Shown here: piece after piece, positions 14,701 through 26,800 of the stretch | Position numbering within the stretch: position 1 is the first letter of the stretch | Layout: each line of letters opens with the position of its first letter | Assembly: GCA_035222895.1 (NCBI GenBank) | Contig: JAVYIG010000641.1 | Location: 124,001-188,000 of the forward strand | From: Strongylocentrotus droebachiensis | Taxonomy: Eukaryota; Echinodermata; Echinoidea; Camarodonta; Strongylocentrotidae | Length of the DNA stretch: 64,000 nt | Reading direction: 5' to 3' | Notes under the pieces: model-generated | What the model was told of the DNA's origin: nothing | What the model saw: only the letters and a program-made list of their open reading frames with translations | Database searches by the model: none | Translations under genes and position numbers: made by a program

Positions 14701-17700
14701 GAAATAGGGTAAGTATGAGGTTCACTGTACTGGAGATACGATGAAGCTAACCGCATCCGTGTTCTTTGCATCCACACTGTCTTGGGAGGGGCGGCCTTGT
14801 GTAGTGGACATGCAGTTTGTGTGGTTTCCTCAAAGCCCTGGCTCTATTTTGATTCGACGGAATTTTATATGTGTTCTGAGAGTTGATTAACCCAAACATT
14901 CGAGGAAAATGTATGGACAAAAATAATCCAGACGAAAATAGGACAGTAAACACCAACCTTTTATCAAGCTATTCCGATGAGTCTTGTGCACTAAACGGTT
15001 AGAATAATACCCTTTTTTTGTTTACAGCGTTCACAAAAGTATATGACCGAAAGGGGACATTTTTGGTTTATCTCAGCAAATGCTTGATTCTAGCAAAAAT
15101 GAAATCCAAATCATGATGACAGACAGCTTTACAACAACATTTCCTTAAAAAAAGAATAATAAAAACGTTACTTATAAAGCGCTTACCACCGAAGTTTCTA
15201 AGCGCAACAAAAAAAGTAGATTCCAGGTATAAACTTCCTCCACTGTAGGCCGATCGCCGTGAAATTCTGCGATCGAAATTGTAGTCCAAGTCTGCCACTT
15301 TTCAATTGTTCCATTATTTGATATCCTTGATATGCTCTCTTTCATTATATCCATGCTACCAAGCTCATGTGAATTAGGCCCGTAGGTTAACCTTTTAGCA
15401 AACAAATCCATGTTATTTCTTAACTCTGGTAAGTGTCTATTGATTATCATAAAAAACCTCTTTCTGAACTATCAATAGGTCGTTTCCCAGAAGGGAGAGA
15501 TTTACCTCAGTGAGCTTGACATTTCATCTATGAGAAGAATCTTTCTAGTATTAAATAAAAGAAATGTTCATCGTTATATTCCTTCTCTTCTCTGTGTCAT
15601 TATAGGGAAAACCGATTTCTGCTTGTATGGCATTCTAAGCATGTTTAGTGATTGGCATAAGGAGCTTTTAAAGGATTATTTAGCATATATTCAGCAAATA
15701 TTTAGTAATACTGTGTGTTCACATTATTATGATTTTGGATTTGGGAAAGAGAAAGGAACTAATAAAGTAATCTCAGTTGTCTGTCTCCCTGTTACCTTTA
15801 TTCTATTCATTTCACTCACAACCGTTTGTCCATAAAATCTTTGTTTCTTGCCGCGTTTATAATATGTATCTCCTTTTATTTTCTCCCGTTTTTTTTAGAT
15901 TTACTTCTGTTTGTACATTACTGCCTTTTCATTTTACTCACTTAATTCCCTCTCATGAATATTAAATGGCATCGATCATAATGACAATGTTAGTTTTTCT
16001 TATAAACTAATACATGCATGGAACTAATTACTAACAAAGCACTTTGCATGCCGTTTCATACAGAAGCAAGTAGGCCGTTTTCTCATTGAGAAGATTGGAA
16101 TTCAGAAAAGGGGAGACCTATTTTTTCATGAAATGATAATAGACTCAAAACAACGACCCTTTTAGAGACACTATCCATCACCCCCATGTAAATAAAATGA
16201 ATGGTAGATCTATTCGGATATCCGCTGCCTGCCTACCCACGCAATTCGACCTGCTATTCCACCCCTTATTTGCGTCAGAGTCTTAGGAAATCACAAATAA
16301 TTTTGTTTTGCTTATAGACTGCTCAAAATTGTTTTTGCTCCGTCGGGATGTAATTTCAGACGAGGCCGTTCTGTCAGACCTTTAGTCGCTTTATTATTCA
16401 GTTAACTATGGAAGCTAATAAAGCGTGTTCGCAATTTCAAACCATCGCTTCCGTGTTTCGTAAAACCTACCATTTATTGCTGAGGGGAATTCAAATGTTA
16501 TTTTGGTAGTGACAAATTGAATCGAAGATGACCATCGTCCGCCTACGGTCAGTTTCACTTCCTTTCAGTGATCATTTGAAAAGGCCAGTAATCGTTAACT
16601 TTTACATTCAAAACAAGAATTAGAGAGGGAATGGTTTTATTATCTTACTTTTAACAATAAGAAATGAATCATTAGAAAGATGACGTACAATGTTCATGGT
16701 TACAGAATCATTTCATTAATCATTTTTAATTTTGTTGACGCAAATTGAATTAAAAGAGATTTTCATTTATCTACGTTTGTAAAGGATGATCTGATAAACC
16801 ATGTCCGTTTACTTCTGTTATTTCTTAGGAATACAAATGCATAAGGAAACTTGGAAAATCTTTATATTTTATGTATTGCGTTAAGTTTTTAAATATTTAG
16901 ATAGATACTCAGATACTCTTTGAAACTATCTCCTTCATCTTTAATTAAATTTGTTAAAGTTTACAGTTATGCCTCAATGCCGTAGCAATTACTTCCACCT
17001 CATTCCGTAGGTAGTTATATAAGCTTCACAAATAATTAAATACCCTTTTTTAAGAACCTTTTTCTTCGTCGAAGAGATTACGAAAAGCAATTGTTTTTAA
17101 TTGAGCTAGCCTACGTCATTGGATGAAGTACGAAGTAAACTGCGGGTGTCAAGACACCTGGTTAAATCACTGCTTGAAAGGGATTACTCAACTGAGAAAC
17201 TATTCTATTCACTTGGCTAAGACGTAGAGCTATCGATTGATTGTTACATGCTTCAATAAACAGAAGGTTCTTGAACCTCTTTTAGATCTCTCAGGACAAC
17301 TCGAATGAAGTGTATTTGTAGGCCTACATGTTAATTCTTAGGTCAGTGTAGGAGTTGTAATTGCTTTGTTCAATGTAGCTGGATTTGATAAACCATATCT
17401 AATACAAGGAGATGATCATTTAGTCCTACAAGCCAGGGAATGACTTTAAAAAAGGACATTATTTTGGTCGTCCCTACATTGATCAGAGAGAGAAAACGGT
17501 CAGAGAATCAAATAATTAAAAAAAAGACAGAACGTAAAAGAACAATCGGGCGAAAAAGAATAGTTCTAGTTGGCTATCGGAACGTGGAGAGTATTTTATG
17601 ATTCTTATTTAAAGATAACATCAAATGGAAAACAATTTACATGAACCACATTTCATGGACAACATGGGAATGTTAAAAAGATATTCATGATTCTTAAAGA

Positions 17701-20700
17701 ATGATATCGAAATGCTACTGTAACTTGTATACATTTTATATTTTTAAAAATGTGAAAATATATACATAGGGTAACAATTTATTGTAACTCATTTATTTAG
17801 AAATACTAAAATATTGCAGTTAAAAATCTATTTCATTTATGCGAAACCTTTTTTATGCAATTTGTGTTCTGGCAATTGTAGTACAAATGATAATAACATG
17901 TGCATGAATTGCTTCAGCACCACAAACACCTAGGAAGGAAGCATCCATAAATTTGGATTCATTTAGTTGCTAAACGACTCCGCATAGTACGTCAAGCAAT
18001 GAAGAAAATTACGATGCCCATGTCTTATTGGGAATCTGTACTTTATTCTTGCTTTATGCCTTTCTCAAACACTTTGGTGGGGAATCTTGGAGTCAGATTG
18101 ATGGGCAAGAATGCTATAAATCTCTCAGAACAACTAAATTTATTCTTTGGGATTATTTCTCCTTTAAAGAATGGCATTAAATAAAGCTAGTCACTGCTGT
18201 CAAGAATAATTCATTTGCCGATATGCGCCGAAATAAGCTTATCTACTGATGTAACAGTTTTATATCTACCTAAGATCTCAACGTGCAAAAACACGCGGAC
18301 ATTTTCTCCTCTTCTTCATTATAATTCATTCGGTATTGCATTATTTCATATTCAACCTCAGATTTTCTTCACAATTACTTTTGATTCGACTTCTCATTAG
18401 TGGCCTTAAAATATATCCCCGTTGATATCAGCAAAAAAATACTTTATTTGCTAAATATGAGATCCTCATATCAAAGTAACGTGGTACATGTACATCTGGT
18501 TTGTATTTTTAATTAATGATAATGATAACAAAAGAATGAAAATACATATTATGTATGTGTTGCATCACGTACTGTTTATATCGCTGAGCTATAATTGACC
18601 ATACTTTTGAAATCCAGCGACGCGGGTATGTAAACAGAAAATGATTTAAAAAACAATCATATGAATACATGAGTCGTACATCTATGAGTCGTTCAGTTGG
18701 GCACTTTGAGTATATCTTTGAAAAATAGGTCATCGAAAATGTTATGGTAAGGAAGGATTGAGATAATGTACTCCATTTGCATCCTGATTTTGCCACTTGG
18801 TTTAGCATATATTATATATCCTGTTCTTTCCTCTTCCCCTTGAAAGCTCTTATTTGATTATAAAGTGTTGTCTTATCTGGTATCAGTTTCACAAAAGAAT
18901 AATCATGTCACGTCTTATGTAGACAAACGAACAATTGTTCAGATAATCATGTCAACATCTTATGTAGACGAACGAACCATTGTTCAGATAATGATTTAAA
19001 CATTCGCCAATCGCTTTACATTGTTACGTCATTGATGAGATACTGGGATCTATGGAATGTGAATTGTGGGTTTACTGATGAGGAGGATATTGTTGTTGAC
19101 AAAATAATGTCCAATTTGATTGTGTGGATGTGAGTGGGTTGCTAACGGTGAAGGCAATATGGAACCCAGCTGCATCCTCGCTCAAAATGCATTCAATTAA
19201 CATACATTGGATTGAACGGCCTTGTATAACATATGGGACACTGCCGTATGGGAATGAAAATATTTCTTTCACATACCGACAAGTCTGTCATTATGTTAGG
19301 GATTTAAGATTGCATTATGAGGGAATAAAATCAATGCACATCTGATACCATGTGCTTAAGGACCCAGTCACACTGACATTTCTTAAAGAAACAACGCTCT
19401 GGTATTTCGCTCATCTGACATGTCTGACTTATCCTTGAGCTCGCAGCTAAAACAGAAGAAGAAAATAACAAGAATCCCGATAGTACAGCACTTAGAGAAG
19501 AAATTAGGTGTAATTCTGTCTTTCTTAGTGAGTCATACATTATTCTTACGCCCACTCATGGATGCTCAACTTTGAAATGCTTCAAATTGATGCGCCTCTG
19601 CAAATCTAGACGATGGCTAGATGGATGTGGTTTGGGTTTAATAATAATAAGAGTTGAGGAGAGAAGTGAATGTGCCAATCATGGCAAAGCAAGGTACCGC
19701 ATCACTGTGTGACTCGGGCCGATAGAGTGAATCGTAAGAGCAATACAATCGGTGGGATTTACTCTATATACCACGCAGTATCTCAAGGGATGAGAATACT
19801 CTACCATACCGCCCACAGATGGATTTAACACTAATTAGATTAAAACAGATCTTATTTAATCCACATGAGATGACTATCCAATCTAATGCATTCGGAATCA
19901 TAATTAATCTTAATTATACTCTAAGTAGTCTAGCTTAGTGTATCCATTAAAACTAAGAATAACAAGCCTGGTAAGCAATTATAATGCATTAATTTGTCAT
20001 GCAATTATAATGCATTAATTTGTCATGTTCAATCCTACAATAAATACATTTTTTCAGCCGTATTACTTTAACAACTTACTACTTCCCAACATACATGTAG
20101 CCACCTAAATCCCTTTCTCATTATTTTTTCTTGTTCCAGTATGCTTCTTTTTTCATTATTGCTTCATATTCCACCTTCTTCATACGAATGCATTCTTGAT
20201 ATCCTACTTCTATTTTCTGGTCACGTGAGAGCAATCCCTTCACCATCGCTTCACCATCGACCAATCAGAATCAGTTTCTTTTGAGGTTAATGTACGCAGA
20301 TATTAAACCTCTATCGGATAGCGCTCCTATTACCCTGATCTAGTATGGATAAACAGAATGCACTTCTCTAGACTGGCCTTGTTACAATATTCATTCTGCG
20401 GAAGCTATGAATAAATCGGGTTAAAATTCAATCACTGTCTATTAATTAAGAGCAGGCGATGTTCCTATGAGAGAGAAAGCGTTGTCTCGCTTAATGTGTC
20501 TATGATGTATGTAGCCCTTCTCGATTTCAATCGGCTTTGCACTCATGATAAACACAAGATTCGATGAACGTGTGGCAAATGTTAAGTATCTATCCATATC
20601 AGTTAATAATGGAAAGAATATAAATAAGCAAGTTTCTTGAAAAAGGGTTATTAAAGGCTTGTTTAGATATGACGAGGTAAATCGCCGGGAAAAATAGCCG

Positions 20701-23552
20701 GATTTTGTTGTTGTTGTAAACGTGTCAATTACTGACAACTGCTCGCCACAAAATAATGCGTGTATTAACTGAGTTCTTTATTATGAAGATACAGAAATGT
20801 TAAGAGTCATATCTGAACGAGGCCTCATTATAATCGAGATGAGTGCAAACCATTTTGATCAAAGCAGGTATAGTTAATATTCAGCGAACTATAGCCTGTT
20901 AGTGTATATTAATGTGTCCTATATACAGAAGGTATTATCTTTATTGAACAGTAGTTTCTTTCTTCTTTTATCATACATTGTAGCAATTATTTGAGGCAAA
21001 GTAAGGTTACGCATGTCGCAAATCAGTAAAATAATAGACTGACATATGATAGAAAATTATTAATTTAGTTTCGGTTTCAGTTTCAGTTTCAGTTTAATCT
21101 ATTTTTGAAAAAAAAAAAAAAAAAAAATATAACATATTCACCTATCTCTAAACATACAAATCAAATAAAGTTTGTTTGTATTCAACCAGTCACGGGGTTT
21201 TCCACATTGCACAGTGCACGTGCTCGACATGTTTGAAAAGTGTTTATTTGCATTTCAATATGGGAGGAGTGTTGGCAAATTATCATTAACAAAAGTGCAA
21301 AGTACAATATAATGTTTACTATTCCAAAACATCGAAACACATTTATCATAAATATATAGGTCTGATAATATCTGATACGATCTTATGTGAGTTGTGTCAA
21401 TGAAATAATTTTAATGTACTTTGAATTGATTGACTACATTCGATACTTTATATATTCATTATGTTTGTATTGTAAGAATGAAAATATCTATTTCAATTCA
21501 CTTCATTATGAATGAATTTACTTGATGATTTGTTTGCTTCTGTTTACTTTCATCTATTATTATCTAGTTTAACTCTGACGATGATAGTTTCGTAGGCTTA
21601 CTCACACGAAGCAGTGGTGTAGACTACAATCGGTTATGACCAATGATATACATTTGCAATTGGTTAATATATTCATTAATGCACATTTATTACAATTTCA
21701 TGGAAGAAAATAAAAATCTGACAATGAAAATGTAAATTTTGTTGGGGTTGATATTCAAATAAATAAATACGATCATTCATTGAGATAATGTGGCGAACAC
21801 CTAATTTAGATGATTGTAATCATTATACCTATACAATAAGTATTTTCAAAGCAATTACATAATAACTTATCTCTCTCTCTCTCTCTCTCTCCAGACATCG
21901 TATTCGTCGTGTGAGTCTAAGAAGCGGAATCACCACCAGTAAGAAGTACTCTCAGCTTATCCCTGAACCTGTATTTCTGGTAAGTAAATTATCATTTCCA
22001 AAGGAAACGGGCAAAGGATGCTTGGGGTGTGTAAGGCTGTATAATTAGTGTCAGTTTTCTTTCAAGATCTATAGTGCGCTACGGAGTTCGTCTCTCAGAG
22101 CCATTGATTGGGAGAGTTTTGCCAACCCGATTCTAATTGGGCACAATATGGCGAATTCTGCTTTGTTGGGCAACCACGAGACAAAATAATATACGCCATG
22201 TTATGACCAACTGAAACTAAGTTGGCTATACTCTGTTCAAGATGGCTCTATTCGTCTCTTTATAATATGGCGTCTCCCTTTGTCGAATCTTAAAATGAAG
22301 TGTTAGAATGGTCATATTTATGAGGAACTTAGGAGATTGTCTCACTTCTGGAACAATTCCGTTCAACAATGAGGGACCAACATTTATCATAATTTATGCG
22401 CAAAAGTACAATAACAGTTACAACTATTTCAGAAGTTTTTTTAAAAATTAATTTTGATAAACCTCTGGATGCAAACATTTGCTCTGATTTTCTTCATTAT
22501 TATTTAAGTCCACTTTCCGAATTTCTCAGAGCTATTTTCTGCTTTAAGCTATTTATAAAATCATTACTAATCATAATGAGAACGATAATCGGCGCTGTCA
22601 CTAAGAATTTGTTTGTTCTTATTTTATCTCGCCCGTCTCCCCAGCTCACTTTGTATCATTTGATGTCACTGCATTAAAGCTACCTCATATCATGCGATCA
22701 TTCACTTGAATAAAGTTGCTTATCTATAATCTATCGATATATCTTTCTATATTCAAAACAATTAATACCGAGTGCCTCTCTGATCTCGAGCCTCTCACAT
22801 AAAACAGAGTTGGTATCGCTATAGCAACGGTGAACACTATTATCAGCTTAGAGTCAGACATGATTGTGACTGCTTAGCAACACACTGTGTTTACATCTTA
22901 ATTCAGTCGTTACTTGTGAGTGATTAGTTCATACATGATTGCTGGAGAGGAGGAGATTGAAAACATGAAAGCGTGTCGCACAAGGTTCTATCATGGCAAT
23001 ACTTTTACATCTATCAATAACTTATTAAGTACAGCAATTATTCCAATCTTTTGCTCAGAATAAAGCATCATTCATTTAATATAATCGTGCATCAACAATT
23101 ATTGTGAAATGTAGCAAATCACGTCTCTTCAATAAAAGAACATAGCTTATTCCTACCTTTTGGTATTATTACAGATAAGCATATTCATTACGCTATCACT
23201 TGGCATTTGAAACAAGATGACTTGTGTTTGAAAAGAAGAAGCATTTTGGACCTATAATTGAAATTGCACCCGGTCTACGTGTAGCCAACCGACTCGATGG
23301 ATGGCATGAAAATAAACACGCACTGACGTTACGTAGTCATAGAAACCAGAATAATGCATTGTGTACTATTGTTGGAGACGGAATTTTCTTTCTCTCCTCC
23401 TCTCCCTTTCCGTTCTCTTCTCACTGCCTCTTCCTCTCTTGGTCTCTCCCCCTTCTGTTTTTATCGGTATTTATTATCTTCTCTTCCCCTTTCTCTCTTT
23501 ATCGGTATTTATTATCTTCTCTTCCCCTTTCTCGCTCTCTCTCTCTCTCTGC

Positions 23553-23605
<53 letters not shown>

Positions 23606-23771
23606 TTCTCTTCCTCATTTTCCCTTCCCCCATTTCTCTCAGCATTACTGTTAGCAATATTCCGACCGCACTGTTGTTGCTAGATCAATACTTCCCCCTA
23701 AGGTGTCTAGGGCTAATAAAAAGTGCAAAATATTCACGTCATCTATTTTCAATTCTTCATTCCAATTATTA

Positions 23772-23819
<48 letters not shown>

Positions 23820-26800
23820 GCATTCCTTCAATTTTCTACATACCCGCTTTTCGATAATGGTCTATTCTTAATGTTTAATAGGGGGGGGGGGGGGTACAAG
23901 AGAGATAAAATTAAAGAAAAAATACTTTTCAATAATTCATACTCTTGCGAGGGCAAGTGGCTATATGTGCCCTTAAATATCATAGGTTGTACCGTTCCTA
24001 CTCGGCTGTTACAAAAATAACTTTGGGATGTACTCATAATGTTACCGTGAACCCTCTGAACGAATGAATGGCTACTGCTCGGCACAATGTTAAATTAGGA
24101 AAGCTGCTGCATATTAATGGATGGATTTGTCGCTCTATTTAGGTCGATGGTCTCGGGTAGATACATGATTGCCAGACAACGTCTGACAAGCAGAATTATA
24201 AATAGGCGCTACGCCACGATTAAGCACAAATTGGATGGCTGTATCTCCATGTTTTTTTGCAATTACCCTAATTTGTTTGGTTTGGAAGAAACAACGACTC
24301 TGACAAATTTCACACAAGTACTTTTCATCACAGTGATGAATGCAGATGATACATTCGTCATGTTCATGTGCATGTCATATTGCGTATAAACGCCGCATGA
24401 TGGACTGTCTTGCGCCTATCCATGTGCATGGAGGTTAGTTTGATGTCTGCTAGACAATTCATTTAAGTTCTCTTTTGCTACCATGCACATTTCATAGCTC
24501 ATGCAAAAGTATCTAGGCTTATCTTACTCACTTGGATCGCTTGCAAGACTGCAGTAAAGATTCTAGAAGACCACCACCACCACCACCACCGCCACCACCA
24601 CCACCACCGCCACCACCACCACCACCACCACCACCTTAACTTAAAAAAAAAAAAAAAATTAATAGCTTTCTGTGTCGGTTTTTTAAGTGTCCGATCAATA
24701 ATCGTGATGCATTACGTATTGTGAACATGATTTCTAGGGGCTATACAATAGGGTATTGCACTTGCCTCTGAGTTGAGTTATTGAAAGTGTTTGCGACTGT
24801 GATAATGTGATAATGTTCATACCTGGAAATTATATTGTACATGATTTTACTCAATACAGAATTATGGATCTATAATGACCTCCAAAAGAGTAATATAACC
24901 ATCTTTTAAGAGCAACCTTAAATCCCATTTGTTCAATTTCGCGTTTTGAAGATAGACATTCATTCATTCTTTCATTTTTGCATTTTATTTCTAAATGTAC
25001 ACGATTCATTGTCATGATGTAATAATTATGTTCCCTAATATTTTGAAGCGCCTTGAGCATTTTAATTAAAATGGATAATGGCGTTATATAAATCTCATGT
25101 ATTATCATTATTATTATTATTATAAAACAATGCGTTATGGTTAGGCATATTCTAAATATTAAAAATATACCAATTAGAAAGCAAAATACAAACAAACAAA
25201 TGAATCCTTTCTAAAGGTCCCTTGATATGCACCAAACAGTTGAGATGGAGCTGATAACAGCTAACCACAGATCCACACACGCACGCACGCTGGATGCGCT
25301 GCTATTTTTATACATTAATAATGGCGCCCTAGCAAGGCGCCAAATCGAGAAATGATAAAGGCCTGGTTAAGTGAGTTTTTCTTTTACATTTCAAAGAAGT
25401 TATTTTCAAGCTCATTTATAATAATTGGACACAATCTGAGACGGATATAGGCTACTTTAGCAGACGAAATATAGATTGTGTAAAATATTGTGATAAGGGA
25501 AGTGTGTACCAGAGTAAATATACTTGGTTTAATTATAACCCTGTTTACAGCTAGCTTGCCATTGTCTACATGCCATGTATGCTGGGGGAAGTGTGGATTT
25601 AGAAGTTGGCTTGTTGCCAACTCTGACCTGGTAGCAATGTTTGCAATCAGCCCTGTAAGCAACACGCATTGAATGCATGCTAGACAGAAGGCTTTCTTAC
25701 CACTTAGCCTGCCATTTTTACTCTCCACTCAAGTGCGTACAATTCCACATGGGCGGGGAGGAGCAGAATTACATAGCACTTTAGCTTTTTAACGACTGAT
25801 AAAACTTGGGTGAGGTTAGGGAATACACTTGGTATTACTTAGGATTTGTATAGAATTTTCAAAGGCATTAACATGACAGTAAAAGGTCAAAAACTGAGCT
25901 TGTGCATAATAGGGTTGTTTTGCTTTTGTCATCCTAAAGAGGAGACCTTTTTATTCTTAATATCAGGCTGCTTAATATCACTATTCAAAACAGTAATCTT
26001 TGAGGAATTCAATTGTGCTTCTATGAATTAATAGAACCATATGTCGACATAATTATACATGAACATGCACCCGGTTCATGAACCTGAAGGTTGATGAAGG
26101 ACTTTTCTTTTCTTTTTTACAAAAAATCAGGCGATTAACAAAAATAAATTGCCCATTGCCATAATCTAAGAGCAATACTGTGTCAGGGGAAAGAGAAATC
26201 ATTTTCTTAGAATAAATCTAGAAACTCATCCAACGTTTTGTTCAAAACAAATTAAGAGTAGCTTAACTGCGGAATAAATTGAGATGCCAATCAAAACCTT
26301 TATTTACTTAATTTTGTATTTCTTTGTTTTCCATCATGTGGCACTGAATAATAATTATACGAATATTAAAGCCTGATATTGCGAGGAATATAATCATATA
26401 TAATCATAATCATGATGATGTTTGTGTGCCTAATAACATCAAATCGTGGTGACGAGGTAGAAATACAATTGTGTTATCATTAAAGTTAAGAGCATTGTAA
26501 TCCATTGATCTGTTTTATCTTCATTGATAAATCTAAGATGCACTGGATACATTTGCCACCATTACGTAACACATGAATTCCCCCACCACCTGTATGTGCC
26601 CCCATCTGCCAAAACCTTGAGAAATAATTAGATTTTAGATAAACAGTCTTGTGTCCCCGTCAAATAATCTTGGATTCGCTATTTTTGTCAGTACGTGATG
26701 CTAGTATTGTAATCTTGATTGTCTTTGTTTATCTCTGAGATATCACTCTTTGAATGATGGATAATACCGTGACAACCGAATATTAGGAGGAATTCACTCC

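Larger units (their letters stand above)
7100..21894 (+). other. Chromobox intron, 14.8 kb
   Basis: This large intron separates the chromodomain exons from the linker exon. It holds simple repeats (GA at 7336-7362 and 8395-8518, CA at 13464-13516, a C-rich run at 11257-11293, poly-A near 21109-21127), short tandem duplications (about 11996, 18899 and 19975) and a CCCGGCAGCG hairpin (7636-7698). I found no nested gene on either strand. The open frames here are short, do not carry recognisable domains, and several are simple-repeat translations. Confidence 0.7.

Noticed and set aside
15172..15450. 92-codon minus-strand frame in the big chromobox intron with fairly protein-like composition.
   Set aside because: No recognisable domain, no supporting neighbouring exons, and this length can occur by chance in this composition.
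23224..23772. 182-codon frame rich in Leu and Ser.
   Set aside because: It is the translation of a CT-rich simple repeat.
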